A DNA stretch of 6,360 bases from Chloroflexota bacterium (GCA_024278725.1 JAJRSQ010000031.1:1-6360), one strand, 5' to 3'; counted from the first letter of the stretch, positions 1 through 4,900 are shown. Numbers and translations are program-made. The notes: generated by a model from the letters alone, not told the origin.

Positions 1-98
1 ATTTTAAGGTTGCCGGTTTTCATGATTTCACGCCGCAGGGGCGATTTGCGAGCCGCTCTTACGCATTTTCTTCCGGTTTTAACGAAAATCGGTGGCGT

Positions 99-128
99 TG
101 TAGGGGCACGCTGCAGCGTGCCCCTACA
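99..128. repeat. Perfect 30-bp palindrome, REP/MITE-like intergenic repeat
   Basis: The left arm (99-113) contains GTAGGGGCACGCTG at 100-113 and the right arm (114-128) is its exact reverse complement. All 15 pairs match with no unpaired centre. Short palindromes built on GTAGGGGCACG are, to my knowledge, a recurring intergenic repeat type in Chloroflexota, cyanobacteria and other environmental bacteria. That it is multicopy in this genome is inference, since only one copy is in the window. Confidence 0.75.
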
Positions 129-157
129 TTTCCTGCGCAAAATATTGTTTGTCAAGC

Positions 158-175
158 GACTTTGCAACAGCCCTG
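158..175. repeat. Possible insertion-sequence terminal repeat remnant
   Basis: The stretch GACTTTGCAACAGCCCTG, read on the minus strand, starts CAGGGCTGTTGCAAAG. This resembles terminal inverted repeats of several IS families with a GGxxCTGTTGCAAA-type end, such as IS6-family elements. If it is real, the element body would lie to the left and extend beyond the window. No transposase fragment or partner repeat is visible, so this may be chance or only an old scar. Confidence 0.3.
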
Positions 176-290
176 TCATCCGTAGGGAAAGTGGTAGTTT
201 TGCGTCAGGTAGTTTACCATAATTGTGATATGATATGCTGGTACATCCCGTCGCTACGTAAATGTTTCGTAAAGAAAACTATTAGTACCT

Positions 291-320
291 TAAAAAGTAT
301 TGACTCCGGATAAAAAGTAT
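291..320. repeat. 10-bp direct repeat with 20-bp period over the promoter
   Basis: TAAAAAGTAT occurs at 291-300 and again at 311-320, a period of exactly 20 bp, or about two helical turns. The copies therefore face the same side of the helix. One copy ends at the first base of the -35 hexamer and the other lies in the spacer. This is a plausible binding site for a dimeric or cooperative regulator, but no regulator is identified. Confidence 0.5.
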
Positions 321-328
321 CATAAAAT
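300..328 (+). promoter_or_regulatory. Sigma70-type promoter for the sigma factor gene
   Basis: A -35 hexamer TTGACT (300-305) is separated by exactly 17 bases from a -10 hexamer TAAAAT (323-328), each one base off consensus. Transcription would start near 335, leaving a leader of about 120 nt before the ATG at 454. A 10-bp direct repeat (TAAAAAGTAT at 291-300 and 311-320) flanks the -35 element and lies in the promoter, suggesting an operator. Confidence 0.6.
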
Positions 329-370
329 GATATTACCGAGAAATATTTTAATGCTTAATTAATACTCGCG

Positions 371-379
371 TGATATGAT
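371..379 (+). promoter_or_regulatory. Possible second promoter, extended -10 element
   Basis: TGATATGAT fits the extended -10 pattern TGnTATAAT with one mismatch and lies 75 bases before the sigma gene ATG at 454. No convincing -35 hexamer is placed upstream, though extended -10 promoters can do without one. The same nine bases occur at 226-234. Either could be chance in this AT-rich leader. Confidence 0.28.
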
Positions 380-453
380 GGATGTGCTTAAATTTGGAGA
401 TGTGCGGACTACCATTAAACCCTATTGAAAAAGAAAGGTAGGACACACTTGAT

Positions 454-1392
454 ATGGCAGAGGAAAAAAATATGACAACAACATGGGCTCCGGATGAGGC
501 ACTGTTCCGGTTATCAGTAGCCAGTTTGGCAAAAACAGCGCCTGTATCCCCCCAGGAAGAACGCCGGTTGATTCTGGAAATGGTCGCCGGGCGTGACAGC
601 CAGGAAATATTGAGAGACAATCCGCCCGAAGATGAAGCGGAACGCGCAATATTAGAGGAAAAGGTCAGAAAAGGGTTGAAAGCCCGGGAAATTTTAATTG
701 TTGCCAATGGACGATTGGTCATCAGTATTGCCAACCGTTATACGGGACACGGTCTCACGTTGGCAGAAGTATCGCAAGAGGGGGTGCTGGGGCTGATTCG
801 CGCCATCGACAAATTCGATGCCGACCGCGGCGTGCGCCTGAGCACCTATGCCAGCTATTGGATTCGCCAGTCGGTGAGCCGGGCGGTGGCGGTGCAGACG
901 CGCACCATCCGCCTGCCGGTGCATAAAGTTGACCGTCTCGGCGTGGTGCGCAAAGTGATGAACCAGCTCACCCAAAAGCTGGGGCGTTCCCCGGACATCA
1001 AAGAGGTTGCGGAAGCGCTGGGCGATACGCCGGAGCAAATCGAAGCCTTGCTGTATGACGGGCAGGAAACGTTGAGCCTGGAAGACCCCGTGGGCGATGA
1101 CGGCGCAACGCTGGCAGATTTTGTGATGGAAGAAGATGTCACCCGTTTGGAAACGGAAGTTGACCGTCATTTGCTGGAGCAGGAAATTCAGGAAGCGCTG
1201 GCGACGCTCACCGCCCGCGAAAGCCGCATCATGGAATTGCGTTACGGCTTGCGCGATGGTCATCCGCTGACCCTGCAAGATGTCGCGGAACGCTTCGGGC
1301 TGACCCGCGAGCGCATTCGTCAAATTGAAAAAGAAGCGCTGGCAAAACTGCGTCGCCCCGAAAAGGCGATGAAATTGCGCGCCTTCATCTAA
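454..1392 (+). CDS. RNA polymerase sigma factor, sigma70 family (RpoD/SigA-like, group 1/2)
   Basis: Directs RNA polymerase to promoters by binding -10 and -35 DNA. The 312-residue protein has the main sigma70 modules in order. A region 1.2-like segment (about 11-48) is followed by an acidic spacer (about 49-78) and regions 2.1-2.4 (about 83-146, with VSQEGVLGLIRAIDKFD and STYASYWIRQSVSRA). Region 3 spans about 158-205. Region 4 (about 250-302) has the helix-turn-helix TLQDVAERFGLTRERIRQIE. There is no long region 1.1, so it is shorter than a typical housekeeping RpoD and may be a group 2 paralogue. Two usual region 2.3/2.4 residues differ: WW is YW and the ITRA segment is VSRA. Two starts compete. 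The ATG at 454 has AAGGTAGG 11 nt upstream. The ATG at 472 has AGAGGA (459-464) 7 nt upstream, which is better spaced and would remove six residues. Codons up to about position 720 are more AT-rich (AGA, ATA, TTA) than later ones. Confidence 0.93.
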   Translation: MAEEKNMTTTWAPDEALFRLSVASLAKTAPVSPQEERRLILEMVAGRDSQEILRDNPPEDEAERAILEEKVRKGLKAREILIVANGRLVISIANRYTGHGLTLAEVSQEGVLGLIRAIDKFDADRGVRLSTYASYWIRQSVSRAVAVQTRTIRLPVHKVDRLGVVRKVMNQLTQKLGRSPDIKEVAEALGDTPEQIEALLYDGQETLSLEDPVGDDGATLADFVMEEDVTRLETEVDRHLLEQEIQEALATLTARESRIMELRYGLRDGHPLTLQDVAERFGLTRERIRQIEKEALAKLRRPEKAMKLRAFI

Positions 1393-1402
1393 ATTTGTTG
1401 TG

Positions 1403-1437
1403 AAAAAAGAAACCCCGCCGAGCGCGGGGTTTTTTTG
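1403..1437. terminator. Bidirectional Rho-independent terminator between convergent genes
   Basis: The stem AACCCCGC (1411-1418) pairs perfectly with GCGGGGTT (1424-1431) around a 5-nt loop. It is followed by a T-run to 1436 and preceded by AAAAAAGA, which becomes a T-run on the other strand. It begins 11 bases after the sigma gene stop and ends 12 bases before the stop of the minus-strand dehydrogenase gene, so it can end transcripts from both sides. Confidence 0.9.
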
Positions 1438-1448
1438 TTGCAGCGCGG

Positions 1449-2471
1449 TCAATCCTGCCGGTAACGTTTGGCGATATTCGGAATCAAATATTCATCGAAG
1501 GCGCGGCGGGCATCATAGTCCGGTTGCCAGCCCCAATCATCCCGCGCCGATGAATCGTCCACATCGGCGGGCCAAGTGTCCACAATTTGCTGGCGTTTCA
1601 AATCCGGCTCAAACGTAATTTGCGCCTCCGGGAAATACTGCATCACCATATCCTTTATTTCCCCCGCCGACAAGCTGAAACTGCCAACGTTGTACACCAG
1701 ATGTTTCAGCGTGGATTTTTCCGGCTTGCTCAAATCCAGCAGCGCTTTCACCGCATCCGGCATTGCCATAAACGGGATGCGGGTATCCGCGCGGACGAAA
1801 CAAGCGTAAGGTTTCCCTTCCGCCGCACTGTGGATCATCTCCGGCGCGAAATCGGACGTGCCGCCGCTCGGCAGAGTGTACGCGCTGATAAGCCCCGGAA
1901 ACCGCACCGAGCGGAAATCCACGCCGTAGGGTTCGGGGTCGGCGGCGAGTTGCCGGTAGTTTTGGGCATAATATCGCCCCAGATGTTCACAGTACATTTT
2001 GTTGCATCCGTACATGGTGGTGGAAAGATTCCACGCATATTCCTTCACCGCGCCGGCATACGATTTGGTCTGCAAATCGGGCAAGCCGTACACCGCGATG
2101 GAGCTGGGGAACAAAAATTTCACCGATTGCCCTTGCCAGCGCGATTGTTCAATTGCCAGATGCAGCAGGTTCAGCGTCCCCTGCACATTCACCCGATGCG
2201 CCAATTCGGGGGTGAATTCGGCGCGGGTGGACAGCAACGCCGCCAGATGGTAAATTTCCTGAATGGCATATTCACTGACCAGCCGCTCAAACAATCGGGT
2301 GTCCAGAATATCACCTTCGATGGTGGTGTAGCATAATTTTTGCAGCGCCGGTTTCATCGGGCGAATGTCGAGCGCCAGAATCGCCGTGTCGCCATGCGTC
2401 GCCAGATATTCGATGAGCGCCTGCCCGATTTCACCATTTGCGCCGGTGATGAGCGTAACTTTTTTTCGCAT
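1449..2471 (-). CDS. tdh: SDR-family NAD-dependent epimerase/dehydratase, L-threonine 3-dehydrogenase-like
   Basis: Likely oxidises L-threonine to 2-amino-3-ketobutyrate with NAD+ in the cytoplasm, the first step of threonine breakdown. The 340-residue protein is an extended short-chain dehydrogenase. It has the nucleotide-binding motif GANGEIG (10-16), acidic residue D35 for the adenosine ribose, EGDILD (52-57), a catalytic serine region FPSSIAVYG (121-129) and YGCNK (154-158), which supplies the Tyr and Lys of YxxxK. The segments RSVRFPGLIS (187-196), GGTSDFAPEMIH (203-214) and the C-terminal DDSSARDDWGW (305-315) match SDR-type threonine dehydrogenases better than sugar-nucleotide epimerases. 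It is somewhat longer than the usual 310-320 residues, partly through extra residues around 170-185. The partner enzyme Kbl (2-amino-3-ketobutyrate ligase) is not next to it, so the substrate is inferred. The start is supported by GGAGGA (2475-2480) just upstream. Confidence 0.82.
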   Translation of the reverse strand: MRKKVTLITGANGEIGQALIEYLATHGDTAILALDIRPMKPALQKLCYTTIEGDILDTRLFERLVSEYAIQEIYHLAALLSTRAEFTPELAHRVNVQGTLNLLHLAIEQSRWQGQSVKFLFPSSIAVYGLPDLQTKSYAGAVKEYAWNLSTTMYGCNKMYCEHLGRYYAQNYRQLAADPEPYGVDFRSVRFPGLISAYTLPSGGTSDFAPEMIHSAAEGKPYACFVRADTRIPFMAMPDAVKALLDLSKPEKSTLKHLVYNVGSFSLSAGEIKDMVMQYFPEAQITFEPDLKRQQIVDTWPADVDDSSARDDWGWQPDYDARRAFDEYLIPNIAKRYRQD

Positions 2472-2474
2472 CTG

Positions 2475-2480
2475 TCCTCC
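2475..2480 (-). promoter_or_regulatory. Ribosome binding site of the dehydrogenase gene
   Basis: On the minus strand GGAGGA lies 3 nt before the ATG at 2471. The match to the anti-Shine-Dalgarno sequence is strong and the spacing is short. It supports this start over downstream alternatives and over the overlapping ATG in another frame near 2484. Confidence 0.7.
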
Positions 2481-2515
2481 ATTGGATTGCGTGAGATGTG
2501 ATTTTTATGACTGAG

Positions 2516-2531
2516 GGTTGCCGGGGCAACC
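2516..2531. other. Short GC-rich perfect inverted repeat in the dehydrogenase leader
   Basis: GGTTGCC (2516-2522) and GGCAACC (2525-2531) are exact reverse complements separated by two bases. As RNA it would fold as a 6-bp stem with a small loop. It falls about 10 nt downstream of the predicted leftward transcription start near 2541. It could stabilise the 5' end of the mRNA or be an operator. It lacks a T-tract, so it is not a terminator. Confidence 0.5.
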
Positions 2532-2547
2532 AAATTGTTCTTAAGTT

Positions 2548-2575
2548 TATATACCATTTGCCAGCATTTGGTCAA
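2548..2575 (-). promoter_or_regulatory. Promoter of the dehydrogenase gene
   Basis: Read on the minus strand, a -35 hexamer TTGACC (2575-2570) is followed after 16 bases by TATATA (2553-2548); a TATAAA at 18-base spacing overlaps it. Initiation near 2541 would give a leader of about 70 nt. It lies back to back with the rightward promoter at 2606-2634, with about 30 bases between the two -35 elements, so one regulator could affect both. Confidence 0.6.
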
Positions 2576-2605
2576 AAAACTGTGCGCCGAATGTCAGCCT
2601 TCATA

Positions 2606-2634
2606 TTGTTCCCCAATGAAAGATTTGCTATAAT
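2606..2634 (+). promoter_or_regulatory. Promoter of the DUF4013-DUF4126 gene pair
   Basis: A consensus -10 TATAAT (2629-2634) with the extended TGC just before it (2626-2628) lies 17 bases after TTGTTC (2606-2611), whose TTG fits a -35 element. Initiation near 2641 gives a leader of about 37 nt ending in a strong ribosome binding site. This is the best promoter match in the window. Confidence 0.7.
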
Positions 2635-2667
2635 GGAGACAACTCAATCAAACTCACATATTGAATC

Positions 2668-2673
2668 AGGAGG
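2668..2673 (+). promoter_or_regulatory. Ribosome binding site that sets the DUF4013 start
   Basis: The full consensus AGGAGG lies 4 nt before the ATG at 2678. The same frame is open back to an ATG at 2498, but that longer version would run through the promoter at 2606-2634 and adds 60 residues unlike the family. The start at 2678 is therefore preferred. Confidence 0.85.
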
Positions 2674-2677
2674 AAAG

Positions 2678-3337
2678 ATGGACATTGGAAAAGCATTCTC
2701 ATTTGTGACGGAAGACCCCGACGCGTTGAAAAAAATTCTCATCGGCGGCATCATCAGCATGATTCCCATCGTTAATTTTGCCGCGATGGGGTATGTCGTG
2801 GCAGTCATCCGCCGGGTAGCAAATGACGACCCGTACCCGTTACCTGAATGGGATAATTTCGGGTTGTATTTTTCCGAAGGGTTTAAGGTGCTCGTCGGGC
2901 TGTTTGTGTATTTCCTGCCCGTAACATTGCTGATGTTTGTATTTATGATAATTATGGCGCTGGCGGGCGGTTTCAATGGCGACATCGACGCTCAATCGGC
3001 GGATATGGTTTTCGGCGGCAGTGTATTTTTGCTGCAATGTGTGATGTTCATTTACGCGCTGGCAGTATCAATTCTGTTGCCCGCCGCTTTCGCCCGTTTT
3101 GCGGAAGAGGGGACGATTGGCTCCATGCTCCAATTCGGCAAAATTTTCGCTTTCATCCGCAGCAACCCCGGCGGTTATGTGGTTATGTTGCTGGTGTGGC
3201 TGGCGGTATCGTATCTGATTGCCCCGCTGGGCATTCTTGCCTGCTTTGTGGGGATAATCTTCACCTCGTGGTGGTCGTATTTGGTATTTGGACATATGAT
3301 GGGGCAACTGATGCGCCAAAACGCGCTGGCAGTATAG
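2678..3337 (+). CDS. DUF4013 domain membrane protein
   Basis: A 219-residue integral membrane protein of unknown function. Hydrophobic segments lie at about 18-44, 70-97, 113-138 and 166-200, the last long enough to be two crossings. The DUF4013 hallmarks are the cytoplasmic-type stretch VIRRVANDDPYPLPEWDNFG (43-62) after the first membrane segment, and a later PAAFARFAEEGTIGSMLQFG (135-154) followed by FIRSNPGGY. There is no cleavable signal peptide and no catalytic motif. In other bacteria and archaea the family is likewise uncharacterised. It is followed 17 bases later by the DUF4126 gene in the same direction with no terminator between, so the two are probably co-transcribed from the promoter at 2606-2634. 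The family call is from pattern recognition. Confidence 0.85.
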   Translation: MDIGKAFSFVTEDPDALKKILIGGIISMIPIVNFAAMGYVVAVIRRVANDDPYPLPEWDNFGLYFSEGFKVLVGLFVYFLPVTLLMFVFMIIMALAGGFNGDIDAQSADMVFGGSVFLLQCVMFIYALAVSILLPAAFARFAEEGTIGSMLQFGKIFAFIRSNPGGYVVMLLVWLAVSYLIAPLGILACFVGIIFTSWWSYLVFGHMMGQLMRQNALAV

Positions 3338-3354
3338 CCTGAAAAGGGGGCGCA

Positions 3355-3927
3355 ATGCTCACCACACTTTCAAATTTGGCGGCAGCCTTCGGGCTGTCGT
3401 CAGCATCGGGGTTGAATGCATACCTGCCGTTGTTGGTGGTTGCGCTCACCGCGCGGTATACCGATTTTATCACCCTGAATGAGCCGTGGAACATCCTCAC
3501 CAATCCGTGGGTCATCGGCGTCCTGTCGGTGCTGCTGTTGATTGAACTGACGGTGGACAAAATCCCGGCGGTGGACACGGTGAACGACATCATCCAAACG
3601 GTGGGGCGTCCCCTTGCCGGGGCGATTGTCTTCGCCGCCAGTTCCGGCACATTCGGGGAGTTGAATCCCGTGCTGGCGCTGGGTGCAGGGCTGATTTTGG
3701 CGGGCGGCGTGCATACCGCAAAATCGGTGGCGCGCCCGGTGGTCACGGCGACCACGGGCGGCACGGGGAATTGGCTGGTCAGCCTGACGGAAGATATTGC
3801 CTCGCTGGTGACGGCGGTGCTGGCAATTCTGCTGCCATTGGTGATGATGGTCATCATTGTGACGACGATTATTTTCATCGGCTGGCGCTGGGGGGCACGC
3901 AGACAGCGCAAACGTTTGGCGAATTAG
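3355..3927 (+). CDS. DUF4126 domain membrane protein
   Basis: A 190-residue, very hydrophobic inner-membrane protein of unknown role. The N-terminal GLSSASGLNAYLPLL (13-27) and the central IELTVDKIPAVDTVNDIIQT (63-82) with GRPLAGAI (84-91) are typical DUF4126 signatures. Membrane segments lie at about 21-34, 52-66, 84-97, 105-120 and a long one at 148-178, ending in a basic tail ARRQRKRL that probably faces the cytoplasm. A weak purine-rich site AAGGGGG (3344-3350) lies 4 nt before the ATG. It starts 17 bases after the DUF4013 stop, which suggests an operon and a shared membrane role. No conserved catalytic residues can be assigned. No clear terminator follows. Confidence 0.87.
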   Translation: MLTTLSNLAAAFGLSSASGLNAYLPLLVVALTARYTDFITLNEPWNILTNPWVIGVLSVLLLIELTVDKIPAVDTVNDIIQTVGRPLAGAIVFAASSGTFGELNPVLALGAGLILAGGVHTAKSVARPVVTATTGGTGNWLVSLTEDIASLVTAVLAILLPLVMMVIIVTTIIFIGWRWGARRQRKRLAN

Positions 3928-4146
3928 TCAACCAACCCGTTTACCTGCGATGTTTTTTAACCTGAATTCGGGATGAGAAGAAATTGTGGTCAAGCGCCGG
4001 AAAAACAGTCCACAGATGCCACAGATGGACACTGATTTTTCAAAAATTTATCTGTGAAAATCCGGAAAATCTGCGCCATCTGCGTTCCATTTTAGCATTT
4101 TCCGAGGCGTTGCACGTCAGGTATTTGTCAATCAATTAGCCAACCA
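3922..4146. repeat. Near-identical 13-bp direct repeats flanking the 3928-4168 gap
   Basis: AATTAGTCAACCA (3922-3934) and AATTAGCCAACCA (4134-4146) agree at 12 of 13 positions and bracket about 200 bp containing the interrupted inverted repeat at 4011-4084. The left copy includes the stop codon of the DUF4126 gene. This could be a target-site duplication left by a small inserted element, or a chance match. Nothing else in the gap looks coding. Confidence 0.35.
4011..4084. repeat. Interrupted inverted repeat of CACAGAT units
   Basis: CACAGAT occurs at 4011-4017 and 4020-4026, with the inverted form ATCTGTG at 4050-4056. The outer arms CACAGATGG (4020-4028) and CCATCTGCG (4076-4084) are complementary except at one pair, and each is adjoined by a GATTTTT/AAAATC stretch. 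Similar CACAGATG...CATCTGTG repeats are, to my knowledge, scattered between genes in many environmental bacterial genomes. The copy here is degenerate. It has no stem followed by a T-run of terminator type. Confidence 0.5.
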
Positions 4147-4168
4147 TTATCAAACAAAGGAGTTTTCT

Positions 4169-4609
4169 ATGGCGAATAATCCGCAACTTCCGGTACAATA
4201 TCAACCCGCACCCGAAACAGACAGCACCGGCTTGATTGCCCTGATTGTTGAAGTGGTTTTTGGGCTTTTTGGGCTTTTGGGATTGGGATGGCTGTATGTG
4301 GGCAACTACGGTATGGCATTGGCAGTTTTCATCGGCTATTGGGTTTTGCTGGGGGGAGAATTGGTGGTGGTCGGCATCACCGGCGGATTGCTCGCCTGTA
4401 TCACCATCCCGTTGAATCTGGTATTGGTGGCGGTATCGGGCATTAAAGCGCGAGAGTACGCTCTCAAGACCGGTGCGCGCGGTTCCATCGGGCATGTGGT
4501 TTTGGCGCTTGGACTGGCGCTGCTGCTGGTGTGCGGGCTGCTCATTGTGGCGACGGTGCTTTTCGGCGGGCTGGCGGCATTGAGCGATGGGCTGCTGAAT
4601 AATTTATAA
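4169..4609 (+). CDS. Small uncharacterised membrane protein, weakly TM2-like
   Basis: Not recognised with certainty. The 146-residue protein has a short polar, proline-rich N-terminus (1-20). Hydrophobic segments follow at about 21-45, 47-70, 71-91 and 107-138, with a short basic loop (GIKAREYALKTGARG, 91-105) between the last two. The segment GLGWLYVGNYGMALAVFIGYWVLL (38-61) resembles TM2-type or similar small membrane proteins, in which a GxGxxYxG motif precedes a second membrane helix. No enzyme motif is present. AAGGAG (4157-4162) lies 6 nt before the ATG and fits well. A weak promoter (TTGTCA 4125-4130, TATCAA 4148-4153) could drive it but would leave almost no leader, so readthrough from the upstream pair is also possible. 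Confidence 0.75.
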   Translation: MANNPQLPVQYQPAPETDSTGLIALIVEVVFGLFGLLGLGWLYVGNYGMALAVFIGYWVLLGGELVVVGITGGLLACITIPLNLVLVAVSGIKAREYALKTGARGSIGHVVLALGLALLLVCGLLIVATVLFGGLAALSDGLLNNL

Positions 4610-4633
4610 GGTTCTTTGGGAATTCAGGGGGTC

Positions 4634-4755
4634 TGTCATTGCGAGCGAAGCGAAGTTGAAAATGCCCGAAGGGTGCAATCTCCGCTGACGTTCACAGAGA
4701 TTGCTTACCCCCGCCGGGGCACAGGTCGGCGCAAAAAACGCGCCTCGCAATGACA
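4634..4755. repeat. 122-bp nested inverted-repeat element (TGTCATTGCGAG family)
   Basis: The ends TGTCATTGCGAG (4634-4645) and CTCGCAATGACA (4744-4755) are exact reverse complements. Inside, GCAATCTC (4675-4682) pairs with GAGATTGC (4697-4704), and two small hairpins occur at 4709-4719 (CCCC/GGGG) and 4728-4744 (GGCGC/GCGCC). The motif CATTGCGAGCGAAGCGAAG followed by GCAATCTC is a widespread intergenic repeat in many unrelated bacterial genomes. In this copy extra bases interrupt both arms between the outer and inner repeats. It is non-autonomous, with no transposase in the window. Confidence 0.8.
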
Positions 4756-4805
4756 TTGTATAAATTTCCCCCGGATTCTGATTGAGCCATTTACAATAGC
4801 CGTTT

Positions 4806-4825
4806 CGTTTCACGGCGTTTCACGG
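4806..4825. repeat. Perfect tandem 10-mer, two copies
   Basis: CGTTTCACGG is present twice head to tail (4806-4815 and 4816-4825) and is preceded by a partial copy CGTTT (4801-4805). The period is 10 bp, about one helical turn, resembling a very short iteron array. It lies 25 bases left of the DnaA-box-like sites. Confidence 0.6.
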
Positions 4826-4849
4826 AGTTTTCCCCTGTTTTCTGCCGGG

Positions 4850-4881
4850 TTATCCACAGAGTTGTCCACAGGCGTGGAAAA
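4850..4881. promoter_or_regulatory. Cluster of DnaA-box-like 9-mers
   Basis: TTATCCACA (4850-4858) is an exact match to the classical DnaA box TTATNCACA. TTGTCCACA (4862-4870) differs at one position. A third, weaker inverted site reads TTTTCCACG on the minus strand (4881-4873, 7 of 9 positions against TTATCCACA). The sites follow each other at 11-12 bp. Such spacing is typical of replication origins and of DnaA-regulated or DnaA-titrating sites. No dnaA, dnaN, or gidA/rnpA neighbour is visible and the flanking genes point inward, so an origin is not established. Confidence 0.55.
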
Positions 4882-4900
4882 CTTTCCATAAGATGGGACA

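Larger units (their letters stand above)
1..453. other. Non-coding region upstream of the sigma factor gene
   Basis: No credible coding sequence is visible. The only sizeable open frame (10-222, +) runs straight through the 30-bp palindrome and has no family resemblance. The left part (about 1-175) holds a small hairpin at 73-92 (8-bp stem with one G-T pair, loop AACG), a perfect palindrome at 99-128 and an IS-end-like stretch at 158-175. The right part (about 200-453) is AT-rich and looks like the promoter and leader of the sigma gene. No tRNA or other structured RNA was recognised. Confidence 0.7.

Noticed and set aside
10..222. 70-residue open frame, + strand
   Set aside because: It translates the 30-bp palindrome and the IS-end-like stretch, has no clear ribosome binding site and no family resemblance.
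694..1452. 252-residue open frame antisense to the sigma factor gene
   Set aside because: It lies opposite a well-conserved sigma70 gene and runs through the terminator. The composition is typical of an antisense shadow.
1587..2336. 249-residue open frame antisense to the dehydrogenase gene
   Set aside because: It is rich in His, Arg and Gln, as expected from antisense of a GC-rich gene, has no recognisable domain, and the opposite strand has a clear SDR protein.
2498..2677. 60-residue N-terminal extension of the DUF4013 protein
   Set aside because: It would overlap the promoter at 2606-2634. The ATG at 2678 has a consensus AGGAGG and matches the usual family start.
3261..3911. 216-residue open frame antisense to the DUF4126 gene
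   Set aside because: It is low-complexity Ser/Thr/Ala-rich sequence opposite a clear DUF4126 protein and has no independent support.
4011..4084. Short spaced CACAGAT repeats as a CRISPR array
   Set aside because: The units are 7-9 bp, partly inverted and unevenly spaced. There are no 25-40 bp repeats with uniform spacers and no cas genes.
4709..4744. Hairpins as a terminator for the 4169 gene
   Set aside because: The stems are short and no T-run follows them on the + strand; they fit better as internal parts of the repeat element.
4604..4813. 69-residue open frame, - strand
   Set aside because: It is the translation of the TGTCATTGCGAG repeat element (ending in LAMTD-type residues), a common source of false hypothetical genes.
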